Assembly: GCA_028278625.1 (NCBI GenBank)
Contig: JANQDY010000278.1
Location: 1 to 54,041, forward strand
Origin: Thermodesulfobacteriota bacterium
GTDB lineage: Bacteria; Desulfobacterota; DSM-4660; Desulfatiglandales; Desulfatiglandaceae
Length of the DNA: 54,041 nucleotides
Direction of reading: 5' to 3'
The notes beneath the pieces were generated by a model that worked only from the letters and a program-made list of their open reading frames with translations, made no database searches and was not told the origin of the DNA. Within the stretch, counting starts at the first letter, position 1. Every line of letters starts with the position of its first letter. Positions 8,500-16,986 of this stretch are shown here, in pieces. A program made the translations under genes and the position numbers.

Positions 8500-9858
8500 A
8501 TGGGACGTAAATTCATCATTGGTCTTTTTGGTTTGGTTTTGGCTGCAAGTTTTATCATGGTAGGGGGTCCTGTAATGGCCGCAGACGAAAAAAAGGAGGC
8601 ACCAACCCAGTTTGTGGGTCTTTTGGCCTACCGGACCGGCCCCTTTGCAGCGGGCGGCAGCGGGTTCAGCAGCGGCATGGAAGATTACATGGAATTGATG
8701 AACATGAAGGGTGGCATTAATGGCATCATGTACGACTTTGAAGAGTGTGAAACCGCCTATAACACCGCACGGGGTGTTGAGTGCTACAACCGCTTCAAGG
8801 ACAGATTGACGTTTGTTCATCCGTTGAGCACGGGGATTACCTACGCCTTGATTCCCAAGGGCACGGAAGATCATATCGCCATTATCTCAAGCGGGTATGG
8901 ACGCGCCGATGCGTCGGATGGCTGCGTTTTCCCCTGGGTCTTCACGTTGCCCACCAACTACTGGTCCCAAAACACCGCCAAAATCAAGTTCATCGCCATC
9001 AAACAGGGATGGGACGGCAAAGACATGGCGACTATCGGAAAATACCTGAAGGGGTTAAAAATCGCCAATCTGCACATCGATGTTCCCTACGGCCAGGAGA
9101 CCAAGCCGATTCTGGATGCATTGGCCAAAAAGTATGGGTTCACCGTGAGGCACTTTGCGGTGCCATGGCCCGGCATTGACCAGAAAGCCCAGTGGATGGA
9201 CATTGTCCGGCGATACAAGGCGGACTGGGTCATCAACCGGAACTGGGGCGTGTCCTGCACGGTGCCCCTTAAAGAGGCGGCCAGGCTCAAGTTCCCCTCG
9301 GACAGGATCCTCGGTGTCTGGTGGTGCGGATCCGAAGAGGATGTACTCCCCGCGGGCCCCAAGGCCAAGGGGTATTACTCCGCCAACTGGCACGGTGTCG
9401 GCAGGGATTTCCCAGTGATTCAGCAGATCGTTGACAAGGTCTACGGCGTCATGAAGGGGCATATCGCTTTTACCCGCGTGGGTTCGGTTTATTACAACCG
9501 GGGCGTCTATGCGGGCATCATCAACCACGAGGCCCTCCTGACCGCCCAGAAGAAGTTCGGGAAGAAGGTGCTCAATGGCGATGAGGTCAGGTGGGGATTT
9601 GAGAACCTGAATATCACGCCTGAGAGAATCAAAGAGATCGGAGCCGAGGGCTTCATGCAGCCCATTAAGCTCAGTTGCGCGGATCACGAGGGAGGCGGTC
9701 CGGTGTTCTTCCAGCAGTGGGACGGCCAGAAGTGGGTCATGACCGGCATCGTGGTAAGACCCATGGATAAGTTCGTACGAAAGATGATCGTCAAATCGGC
9801 GAACGACTATGCCAAAAAGAACAAGATTGAAAGAAGAGACTGTGAGGGTTGTAAGTAA
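8500..9858 (+). CDS. ABC transporter substrate-binding protein (LivK-like, periplasmic)
   Basis: This is an exported type I periplasmic binding protein of about 452 residues. The start at 8500 is chosen because AAGGAGG lies 8 bases upstream and a Sec signal peptide follows directly (MGRKFIIGLFGLVLAAS, cleavage likely after PVMA). An in-frame ATG at 8422 would add 26 residues before the signal and is unlikely. The mature protein has the two-lobed fold pattern, for example FVGLLAYRTGPFAAGG at the start. It is longer than amino-acid-binding LivK (about 370), matching the larger family seen with acid-CoA ligases. It delivers substrate to LivH/LivM. Confidence 0.88.
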   Translation: MGRKFIIGLFGLVLAASFIMVGGPVMAADEKKEAPTQFVGLLAYRTGPFAAGGSGFSSGMEDYMELMNMKGGINGIMYDFEECETAYNTARGVECYNRFKDRLTFVHPLSTGITYALIPKGTEDHIAIISSGYGRADASDGCVFPWVFTLPTNYWSQNTAKIKFIAIKQGWDGKDMATIGKYLKGLKIANLHIDVPYGQETKPILDALAKKYGFTVRHFAVPWPGIDQKAQWMDIVRRYKADWVINRNWGVSCTVPLKEAARLKFPSDRILGVWWCGSEEDVLPAGPKAKGYYSANWHGVGRDFPVIQQIVDKVYGVMKGHIAFTRVGSVYYNRGVYAGIINHEALLTAQKKFGKKVLNGDEVRWGFENLNITPERIKEIGAEGFMQPIKLSCADHEGGGPVFFQQWDGQKWVMTGIVVRPMDKFVRKMIVKSANDYAKKNKIERRDCEGCK

Positions 9859-9873
9859 TCGTCCCTGAACCTG

Positions 9874-9903
9874 TGTGAAGGGGAGCAACCGCTCCCCTTC
9901 ACA
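9874..9903 (+). terminator. strong hairpin between binding protein and livF
   Basis: A 13-base-pair perfect stem (right arm GCTCCCCTTCAC, loop AACC) lies 16 bases after the binding-protein stop. No T-tract follows, so it is more likely a partial attenuator or mRNA-stabilising stem that raises binding-protein level over livF than a full terminator. This arrangement is common downstream of binding-protein genes. Confidence 0.5.
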
Positions 9904-9973
9904 TCAACATCAACAGACCATTTATCCGAGAGGCACCAGAGTTCCCTTGGATTATTGGAGGTGAATCGACATT

Positions 9974-10792
9974 ATGGCCACAGCACAGGAGCCGATACTC
10001 AAAGTCAATAACATCGAGGTCATCTACGAACATGTCATCCTGGTTCTGAAGGGGGTATCTCTCGATGTCTATGAAGGGCAGATTGCTTGTCTTTTAGGCG
10101 CCAACGGCGCCGGTAAAAGCACCACGCTGAAGGCCATCTCCAACTTGGTCAAGGCGGAGCGTGGCGAGGTGACCAAGGGAACCGTGGAATTTGACGGGAA
10201 ACGGGTCGATAAGCTCTTTGCGCCCGCATTGGTCAAAATGGGTGTCATCCAGATCATGGAAGGGCGGCATACCTTCGAACATCTGACAGTGGAAGATGAT
10301 CTTCTGACGGGCGCATATACCAGGGGACGGGATACCAAGGGAATCAAAGAGGCCCTTGAAAAGGTCTATAACTACTTCCCGAGACTGAGGGAACGCCGCA
10401 ACGCAAAGACGGGGTATATCTCCGGGGGAGAGATGCAGATGTGCGCCATCGGGCGCGGTCTCATGGCAAAACCGAGGATTATGCTCCTGGACGAACCCTC
10501 CATGGGATTGGCGCCGTTGCTTGTGGAAGAGATCTTTAACATCATCCGGCGCCTTAATAAGGAAGAGCAGGTTGGCATGCTCCTGGCCGAACAGAATGCG
10601 GCCATGGCACTGGAGTACTCGGAATACGGTTATGTCATGGAAAATGGACGCGTCGTAATGGATGGCACCGCCGATTTCCTGAAAAGCAATGCCGATGTGA
10701 AGGAATTCTATCTGGGGCTCACCGCGGTGGGAAAGAAGAGCTACCGGGATGTGAAACACTACCATAGACGGAAGCGGTGGCTGGTCACATAA
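9974..10792 (+). CDS. livF: branched-chain-type ABC transporter ATP-binding protein LivF
   Basis: This is the second ATPase of the importer, 272 residues. Seen: Walker A GANGAGKSTT near residue 42, Q-loop region IQIMEGRHTFEHLTVEDDL, signature ISGGEMQMCAIGRGL, Walker B MLLDEPSMGLAP, and LLAEQNAAMAL in place of the H-loop region, all typical of LivF. About 25 extra residues at the C-terminus are basic (HRRKR). A GGAGG ribosome-binding site lies upstream. It ends the operon and converges on etfA with only 12 bases between stop codons. Confidence 0.9.
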   Translation: MATAQEPILKVNNIEVIYEHVILVLKGVSLDVYEGQIACLLGANGAGKSTTLKAISNLVKAERGEVTKGTVEFDGKRVDKLFAPALVKMGVIQIMEGRHTFEHLTVEDDLLTGAYTRGRDTKGIKEALEKVYNYFPRLRERRNAKTGYISGGEMQMCAIGRGLMAKPRIMLLDEPSMGLAPLLVEEIFNIIRRLNKEEQVGMLLAEQNAAMALEYSEYGYVMENGRVVMDGTADFLKSNADVKEFYLGLTAVGKKSYRDVKHYHRRKRWLVT

Positions 10793-10804
10793 GGGTTTAC
10801 ACCA

Positions 10805-12025
10805 CTATTTCTGGTTGTTCTTTTTATATTCCCGCACATTATCGATGAGCAGTGGCATCACCTGAAACAGATCGCCGATAAAGGTCACATCCGATGCGGC
10901 GACGATGGGCGCTTTTCGATCGGTATTGATGGAGACAACGTATTTGGACCCTGACATCCCCGCCAGATGCTGAATCGATCCGGAAATACCGCAGGCAATA
11001 TAGAGATCCGGCTGCACTGTTTTCCCTGTCTGGCCGATCTGGTAATCCTGCCCGATCCACCCCGCATCCACAGCGGCCCTGGACGCTCCCACTTCAGCCC
11101 CCAATTCACGGGCAAGGGCCTTTAGTATTTCAAAACCTTCCTTGCTTTCCACCCCGTAGCCGCCAGCCACGATGATTTTGGCATCTTCCAGTTTGACCCG
11201 TTTTTGCGTTGATTCAACAATTTCCAGGATGCGGGTGATGAAATCCTTTTCGTCCAGATTGATCCCTATCGCCTCTTTTGTACCGCTTCTTTTTGGATCG
11301 CGGGGCATTTTCTTCATAACACCCGGCCTCACAGTGGCCATTTGGGGACGGTTGTCGGGACAGACGATGGTGGCCATGATATTGCCGCCAAAGGCAGGCC
11401 GGGTCTGGAGCAGAATCCCCTCTTTCCTGCATATTTCCAGACCCGTGCAATCCGCCGTCAACCCCGTCTTCAAGCGATTGGCCACCCTGGGGGCGAGATC
11501 CCTTCCCAGGGGGGTCGCGCCGAACAGTAAAATTTCCGGCTTCTTCTCCCTGGCAACCTGAACGATGGCACGGGTGTAGGTGTTTGTCTGGTAGGTCCCT
11601 AAGATCTCGTCTTCCGCAATGATGACGTGATCCGCCCCGTGACAGATCAATTCATCGGCAATACCAGCCAGATCATGACCGATCAACAAGGCGGTCACGG
11701 GCTGGTTTTTACCCTGCTTTGCAAATTCATTTGCCAGCCCCCTTGCCTTTCCCAGCAATTCAAGGGACACCTTGCTGGCGGTCCGGTTTTCCTGCTCGAT
11801 GAAAACATATATTCCGTGAAATGGCGCAACGTCCATGCGGATCCTCTCCGCCCCGCCTTCAAAGAAGATGGCGCCAAACTCACATGAATCGATGCATGAT
11901 CCGCAACTGGTGCATTCGTCATTTAAGACCGCTTTCTTATTCTCCATGGTGACGGCCGCATAGGGGCAGGCCTCAACACAGAGTTTACATCCCTTACATT
12001 TCTCTTCATCTACAACAACAGGCAT
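10805..12025 (-). CDS. etfA: electron transfer flavoprotein alpha subunit with N-terminal 2[4Fe-4S] ferredoxin domain
   Basis: This 406-residue EtfA carries a ferredoxin module at residues 1-60 with CKGCKLCVEACP and CTSCGSCIDSCEF, holding two [4Fe-4S] clusters. The flavin domains follow, with a C-terminal FAD-binding signature including AAVDAGWIGQDYQIGQTGK and GISGSIQHLAGM. Plain EtfA is about 320 residues; a fused ferredoxin is known from bifurcating caffeyl-CoA reductase (CarE). With EtfB and the dehydrogenase immediately upstream it forms a three-gene operon. Inference: it couples NADH oxidation to enoyl-CoA and ferredoxin reduction. Confidence 0.92.
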   Translation of the reverse strand: MPVVVDEEKCKGCKLCVEACPYAAVTMENKKAVLNDECTSCGSCIDSCEFGAIFFEGGAERIRMDVAPFHGIYVFIEQENRTASKVSLELLGKARGLANEFAKQGKNQPVTALLIGHDLAGIADELICHGADHVIIAEDEILGTYQTNTYTRAIVQVAREKKPEILLFGATPLGRDLAPRVANRLKTGLTADCTGLEICRKEGILLQTRPAFGGNIMATIVCPDNRPQMATVRPGVMKKMPRDPKRSGTKEAIGINLDEKDFITRILEIVESTQKRVKLEDAKIIVAGGYGVESKEGFEILKALARELGAEVGASRAAVDAGWIGQDYQIGQTGKTVQPDLYIACGISGSIQHLAGMSGSKYVVSINTDRKAPIVAASDVTFIGDLFQVMPLLIDNVREYKKNNQK

Positions 12026-12076
12026 GACCGTTCCTCTTCCTAAAATAGTACCAACAACTAACAGCTAACAGCAAAA

Positions 12077-12871
12077 CTACAATTTGACGAGGGCCTTCTC
12101 CAGAATAAAGCCCAGAATATCCGCCGCACTCTCCGCCGGTTTCTTTTCGATCATCAGCCCTTCACGGCTGTGACTGGGAACAAAGGTCTTTCTGACCCAG
12201 GTGGGGGAGCCGTTTATGCCGATTCTCATGGGATTCAGTTTCAGATCGTCTTTCGTCCATGTGATGACTTCCTTGTCCCGAAATGCCTTGAGGACCCCGT
12301 TCATGGTCTTGAAGCGGGGCCGGTTGATCCGGTTGGTAACCGTAATCAATGCCGGCATTTTCATTTCCACGGTCCTCGTGACCCTGTCGAAATTACTCTT
12401 CACGGTCACAAGGTCTCCTTTTATGTCGATCTTTTCAGCATAGGTGGCCTGAGGAAGGTTCAACCCTTCGGCCAGTTGCGGGCCCACCTGGGCCGTGTCG
12501 CCATCGATGGCCTGCCTTCCGCAGATAATCAGGTCGTATTTCTTGATTTTTCGGATGGCTCTCGTAAGCATGTAGCTGGTTGCCAGGGTATCGGCGCCGG
12601 CAAAAGCCCTGTCGCTCACCAAAATCGCCTCGTCCGCTCCCATGGAGAGAGCCTCTCTTAAAGCGATTTCAGCCTGCGGAGGTCCCATGGACAAGACCGT
12701 TACCGTCACATCCTCATGGACCTCCTTGATCCTGAGTGCTTCTTCAATGGCATTTTTGTCTTCAGGGTTGATGATACTTGGGACACCCTCCCGAATCAGC
12801 GTACCGGTCTTCGGGTCGATCTTCACTTCATTGGTATCCGGAACTTGTTTGACTGTTACAATGATCTTCAT
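12077..12871 (-). CDS. etfB: electron transfer flavoprotein beta subunit, bifurcating-type signature
   Basis: This is a 264-residue EtfB. Seen: N-terminal VKQVPDTNEVKIDPKTGTL followed by REGVPSIINPEDKNA, the region that marks group-2, electron-bifurcating Etfs, which bind a second FAD and NADH here. The motif ICGRQAIDGDTAQVGPQLA is the conserved flavin/AMP-binding region. It lies between etfA (51 bases downstream) and the acyl-CoA dehydrogenase (18 bases upstream), as in Bcd/EtfAB operons. The bifurcating assignment rests on the motif and context only. Confidence 0.92.
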   Translation of the reverse strand: MKIIVTVKQVPDTNEVKIDPKTGTLIREGVPSIINPEDKNAIEEALRIKEVHEDVTVTVLSMGPPQAEIALREALSMGADEAILVSDRAFAGADTLATSYMLTRAIRKIKKYDLIICGRQAIDGDTAQVGPQLAEGLNLPQATYAEKIDIKGDLVTVKSNFDRVTRTVEMKMPALITVTNRINRPRFKTMNGVLKAFRDKEVITWTKDDLKLNPMRIGINGSPTWVRKTFVPSHSREGLMIEKKPAESAADILGFILEKALVKL

Positions 12872-12889
12872 CTCAAAACCTCTCCAAAA

Positions 12890-14044
12890 CTAGCAGCCGA
12901 TGGCCCGCGAAATCACGATCCGAAGAACCTCCGACGTCCCTTCGCCGATCTGCAAAAGGCGTTGATCCCGGTAGAAACGCTCAACATCATAATCCTTGAA
13001 CAGGCCGTATCCACCATGGACCTGAACCGCTTCATCCGCCACTTCCCTTGCAATTTCACTGCAATAGAGTTTGGCCATGGCCGACTCCTTACCGTAGGGG
13101 CGCTTGTTCTCCGCCAGCCAACAGGCCTTGTACAGGAGATTTCTCGCCAGTTCGGTCTTTACCTCCATGTCCGCCAGCTTAAAGGCGATGGCCTGCTGTC
13201 TGGAAATGGGCTTCCCGAACTGAACCCGTTCCTTGGAATAGCGGAGCGCCGCTTCATAGGCACCCTGGGCGCAACCGAGTCCCATGGCGCCGATGGAAAG
13301 GCGACCCCCGTCCAGGGTGGCGAGCATCTGCTTGAAACCGTCCCCCGGGTTCCCCAAAATGGCATCTTTTGAGACGCGGCAGTTGTTCAAAAAGAGTTCA
13401 GCGGTATTTGAACCTCTCCACATGAGTTTCCGTTTCAGAGTGTTCAGCGTAAAGCCCTGGACCCCGTTCTCCACAATAAAGCAGGTATATTCCGGTTTCC
13501 CGTTCGGTCGGGTGCCGGTCACCGCTTGAACGATGGACCCTTTGGTCATGGGCGTGTTGGCATTTGTGGTGAGCGTCTTTCTGCCGTTTATGATCCATGA
13601 ATCGCCGTCCCTTGTGGCTGTGGTGTTGGTGGCACCGGCATCGGAACCGGCGTTCGGTTCCGTCAGGCCAAATCCCATCAGGGTTCTTCCCCGGCACAGG
13701 TCCGGCAGGTATTTCCTTTTTTGATCTTCCGACCCAAATGCGTCAATGGGAGCGATGCCCAGGGAATTGCCTGCCGCGAGGGTCGCTGCCTGGGAACCAT
13801 CAATTCGAGCCACCTCCTCAACGGCGATGATATAGGAGATATAATCGAGGCCCTGACCGCCATCCGCTTCCGGAACGGTCATGCCGAACAAGCCGATATC
13901 ACCCATTTGTTGGGTCAATGATACGGAGAACGCTTCCTTGTCTTCCAGTTCCCCGGCCACGGGTTTGATTTCGCTCTCCGCGAACTCCCTGACCGCCATA
14001 CGGATCATCTCAAACTTGTCATCCATCTGGTAACATAATGTCAT
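12890..14044 (-). CDS. acyl-CoA dehydrogenase, Etf-linked (Bcd-like)
   Basis: This is a full-length 384-residue acyl-CoA dehydrogenase. Seen: FGLTEPNAGSDAG (FAD/substrate), WIINGRKTLTTNANT (middle domain), C-terminal helices with ERVQFGKPI, VHGGYGLFKDYDVER and the end motif LQIGEGTSEVLR, whose Glu aligns with the catalytic base of butyryl-CoA dehydrogenase. It starts at ATG with GGAAGC about 7 bases upstream. As first gene of the operon with bifurcating-type EtfAB, it probably works as an enoyl-CoA reductase or dehydrogenase on a short-chain substrate, either reductively or in beta-oxidation. The exact substrate cannot be read. Confidence 0.9.
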   Translation of the reverse strand: MTLCYQMDDKFEMIRMAVREFAESEIKPVAGELEDKEAFSVSLTQQMGDIGLFGMTVPEADGGQGLDYISYIIAVEEVARIDGSQAATLAAGNSLGIAPIDAFGSEDQKRKYLPDLCRGRTLMGFGLTEPNAGSDAGATNTTATRDGDSWIINGRKTLTTNANTPMTKGSIVQAVTGTRPNGKPEYTCFIVENGVQGFTLNTLKRKLMWRGSNTAELFLNNCRVSKDAILGNPGDGFKQMLATLDGGRLSIGAMGLGCAQGAYEAALRYSKERVQFGKPISRQQAIAFKLADMEVKTELARNLLYKACWLAENKRPYGKESAMAKLYCSEIAREVADEAVQVHGGYGLFKDYDVERFYRDQRLLQIGEGTSEVLRIVISRAIGC

Positions 14045-14332
14045 GCTGATGCTTCCTTGCTTGGTGAACGCTGTTCATTTACAAAATAAACGGTTTATGT
14101 AGCATCAATCTTGGGATAAAGACAATAAAAAAGTGGATGAAAATGCAAGTTCATGAGAATTCAGCACGCGGAATTCAAACGTGGGCGTGGTAAGGTTGGG
14201 CAGTCGTCACCCGGTTTTTTTTGTTTGATTCTTTTTGGCGCCTCTGGTATACGGTTTGGTTCGGCTGATATTTGTTTTTAATGAAAAATGCGTAGATGGA
14301 GCCGCGGGAAGGTTCCGGTGAAAGGGGTTGTC

Positions 14333-15553
14333 ATGTTTGCAGGTGTTAGCGATATCGCTGTCCATGTTCCCAAGTACTATCTCTCCCATGAGGCGTTGGC
14401 AGAGGCAAGAGGCATACCAAAAGAGAAATTCCATTTGGGCCTCGGAAATCGAAACATGGCGATCATTCCGAACTGGGAAGACGCCGTCACCATGGGCGCC
14501 AATGCCGCCTATCAGCTCCTTTTGAGAAACAACATCAACCCCGATGAGATCCGCCAGTTGGTGGTGAGCACCGAGAGTGGCGTTGACCATTCCAAGCCGG
14601 TGGCCAGCTTTGTCCAGGGGTTGTTGAATATCGGTACCCGGTGCAGGGTGTATGAAATAAAGCACGCCTGTTATGGTGGAACCGCCGGACTCGTGGACTC
14701 CCTTGAATGGATAAGCCACCATAGCGAATCCCAACCCAAGGGTCTTGTCATCATGACGGATATCGCCAAATACGGCTTCGGGACGCTTGGAGAACCGACC
14801 CAGGGTGCCGGCGCGTTGGCGCTGCTGGTGGAGAACAATCCCCGTCTCTTTTCAATGGATACATTGCTGAACGGCATTTTTTCCAAAGACGTCCATGATT
14901 TTTGGCGGCCCACCGGACACCGGGTCCCGATTGTGGACGGAAAATACTCCATCGACTGTTATCTCATGGCACTGGATGGAGCTGTCTCCCACTTTCGTGA
15001 AAACAGCGGACTCAAAGCGGGCGAGGTTCTTACGACCCTGGACTATCTAATATACCACATGCCCTTTACCAATATGGCCCGCAAGGCACACAGACATCTC
15101 GTGGAGATCGAAATGCCCGACGCAAGCCCTGAAGAAATAGACGGGGTTTTCGAAGAATCCTTTGAGAGGATGGTTGTCCCCGGATTAAAGGGGGTGCGGG
15201 AAGTGGGCAACATCTACACGGGATCGGTCTACATGGGGCTTGCCAGCCTTTTGGAGACTGAAGGAGAAAAGGCGGAAGAGAAAAAGGTCGGACTTTTCAG
15301 CTACGGCAGTGGTTGCGGTGCAGAGTTTTTTCAATGCAACATTCAACCGGGAATCGGCGACATTGTCAATTCAATCGGTTTTGATGAGCAACTGGAAAGC
15401 AGGAAAAAGATCACCTTCGAGCAGTATGTGCAGTGCTACTCAAAATCGGACCAGGAGATCCTTTACCACCCTGAAGAGGTGACAGGATTCAAGGACAAGT
15501 TCACACAGTTTGTTTTCACGGGTTTTGAGGGGCATAAAAGACAGTATGTATAG
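14333..15553 (+). CDS. hydroxymethylglutaryl-CoA synthase family protein
   Basis: This is a thiolase-superfamily condensing enzyme of about 406 residues. Seen: a catalytic cysteine in KHACYGGTAGL, a His in YHMPFTNMARKAHRHL and a C-terminal FSYGSGCGAEFF loop, all matching HMG-CoA synthase (acetoacetyl-CoA plus acetyl-CoA to HMG-CoA). The start at 14333 has AAAGGGG about 5 bases before it; an in-frame ATG at 14288 is less supported. It stands alone on the plus strand. A mevalonate route is unexpected in this kind of bacterium and no other mevalonate gene is present. HMG-CoA-based acyl branching or leucine/isovalerate metabolism are alternatives. Confidence 0.82.
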   Translation: MFAGVSDIAVHVPKYYLSHEALAEARGIPKEKFHLGLGNRNMAIIPNWEDAVTMGANAAYQLLLRNNINPDEIRQLVVSTESGVDHSKPVASFVQGLLNIGTRCRVYEIKHACYGGTAGLVDSLEWISHHSESQPKGLVIMTDIAKYGFGTLGEPTQGAGALALLVENNPRLFSMDTLLNGIFSKDVHDFWRPTGHRVPIVDGKYSIDCYLMALDGAVSHFRENSGLKAGEVLTTLDYLIYHMPFTNMARKAHRHLVEIEMPDASPEEIDGVFEESFERMVVPGLKGVREVGNIYTGSVYMGLASLLETEGEKAEEKKVGLFSYGSGCGAEFFQCNIQPGIGDIVNSIGFDEQLESRKKITFEQYVQCYSKSDQEILYHPEEVTGFKDKFTQFVFTGFEGHKRQYV

Positions 15554-15629
15554 GTTCATGCTCAGTCGCTCTGAGAGTCTGTCTTTCACATTTGTGACGA
15601 ATTGCATTTGGTGGGGTTTTTGAACCGCA

Positions 15630-15705
15630 GAATATCGAACAGAGAATAACGAATGCTGAAGGATTACTTCATGATTCGACATTCCTTGTTCGTTATTCGA
15701 TATTC
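15630..15705. repeat. imperfect inverted repeat element between convergent genes
   Basis: Left arm 15630-15655 (GAATATCGAAC...) and right arm 15680-15705 (...TTCGATATTC) are 26 bases each and pair with about six mismatches in two patches, around a 24-base centre. The outer 10 bases match perfectly. T7 (15707-15713) follows the right arm, so the element can also act as a terminator for the HMG-CoA synthase gene. Inside the arms TTCG and ATTC units recur. This looks like a dispersed palindromic repeat of the kind scattered through intergenic regions. Confidence 0.55.
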
Positions 15706-15747
15706 ATTTTTTTGGCTCTCAGATATCTTTGGCTAGCTTTTGGCCGT

Positions 15748-16968
15748 TCAGGAATGCCCCGAATCCCTGAAGTCCGGCACCCTCTGGTTCAGTTGCGCGC
15801 TCAACCCTTCGAGGAATCTCGGATCCCGGTACAATGCCGCGTCCGCCCGCAGTTCTTTTCGAATAAACGCTTCCTCATCAAAGGCCGCGGCATCATAGCT
15901 TTCCAACAGCCGGTCGATTGCCTGGATGGATTGGGGCGCCAGGGGCCTGCCGATGGCTGAGATCTCACGGGTCACCCCCTTTAGGGGCTTTCCCCGGAGA
16001 TGGGCGTAATTGTGCGTGTTCACCCTCCGGCGCACTTCCCTTTCCATTTCCTCTGGTTCAACCAGATTTTTTCGCTCACTTTTGCCCACAAGCTGTATCT
16101 CTTCCACGGGGCAGGTGGCGCAGTCAAGGCCGGCGGCAAGCATCAGGGGGCCCGTTCGGTCATCGTGATCCTCCAGGGCTTTCAGATACTCCTTGTTATC
16201 TTTTTCAGGGTTCCCGGTTTTCTGCTTTTTCGGCAGACCAAAGGGAATCTCCACAATGTGGTTATAGACGCCCATGGCTTTCAAATCGGATGCAAAAACC
16301 GGTTTTGCGGTTTTGGCCATGTGAGCGGCATTGATCATGCCGGCCTTGACAAGTACCCGTGTTATCCCCCCCCAGCCGGGAATAATCCCGATCAACGCTT
16401 CGCTGAAACACATCCCGCTTCTGGAATCGCCAATTATGTAGTCAGTCATCAGGGGAATTTCCGCGGACCCGCCAAACCGAAGGCCCCCACCGCATACACT
16501 CACGGTTCGCATGTGCCGGGCCGCACGTCTGATCTTACGATAGAGCATAACGCCCTTTTCCAGCCGGCGCTCGCCCCAGCTGAAAAGGCGGTCGATCTCC
16601 TCTTCCCTGCCGCCCGTGGCCTCCAGTTCACGCTTTTTCACCAGGGATTCTTTGAGCCTGCCCAGGCTCTCCTTTAAATCCCCCCCCGAATGAACCGGGG
16701 CATTGGCACCGCACAACAGCAGGAACGCAAGATCATCCCTTTTTTCGAAAACAATATCCAGCCCCTCATGAAAGGCATAAAGGTCCGGTGTGCCGATCTG
16801 GTGGACAGGGGGATGGTGATAGCAGAGGATTGCGCCGGATTTGGTCTTGTAGCGGACCTTATCGATAATGAGATAGGCACCCGCCTCCTCCCGGGTGAAA
16901 AGGGGGCCCTGGTTCTCGTAGTGGGCGATGGTGTCCGTCCTGATGATTCTCGCTGGACCTTGCATCAT
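15748..16968 (-). CDS. crotonase-superfamily protein with long insertions
   Basis: This is a 406-residue protein, much longer than usual crotonases (about 260). Seen: oxyanion-hole regions LLLCGANAPVHSGGDLKES and CGGGLRFGGSAEIPLMTDY, then ALIGIIPGWGGITRVLVKAG, the hallmark of the fold. An insertion of about 55 residues separates the two loops, and a helical C-terminal extension ends the protein. Large crotonases include ring hydrolases of anaerobic benzoyl-CoA degradation, but the QYNSYTTE-like signature I associate with BamA is absent, so I do not assign that role. It lies 18 bases after the XRE-cupin gene and is probably controlled by it. Confidence 0.7.
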   Translation of the reverse strand: MMQGPARIIRTDTIAHYENQGPLFTREEAGAYLIIDKVRYKTKSGAILCYHHPPVHQIGTPDLYAFHEGLDIVFEKRDDLAFLLLCGANAPVHSGGDLKESLGRLKESLVKKRELEATGGREEEIDRLFSWGERRLEKGVMLYRKIRRAARHMRTVSVCGGGLRFGGSAEIPLMTDYIIGDSRSGMCFSEALIGIIPGWGGITRVLVKAGMINAAHMAKTAKPVFASDLKAMGVYNHIVEIPFGLPKKQKTGNPEKDNKEYLKALEDHDDRTGPLMLAAGLDCATCPVEEIQLVGKSERKNLVEPEEMEREVRRRVNTHNYAHLRGKPLKGVTREISAIGRPLAPQSIQAIDRLLESYDAAAFDEEAFIRKELRADAALYRDPRFLEGLSAQLNQRVPDFRDSGHS

Positions 16969-16986
16969 ACCCTTCAGATGTCAATC

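Noticed and set aside
9055..9888. 277-residue minus-strand frame opposite the binding protein
   Set aside because: Antisense to a gene with a signal peptide and family match; no own motifs or ribosome-binding site.
15748..16968. BamA (6-oxocyclohex-1-ene-1-carbonyl-CoA hydrolase) for the large crotonase
   Set aside because: Size fits but the conserved BamA-type signature was not seen and no other benzoyl-CoA genes are present.
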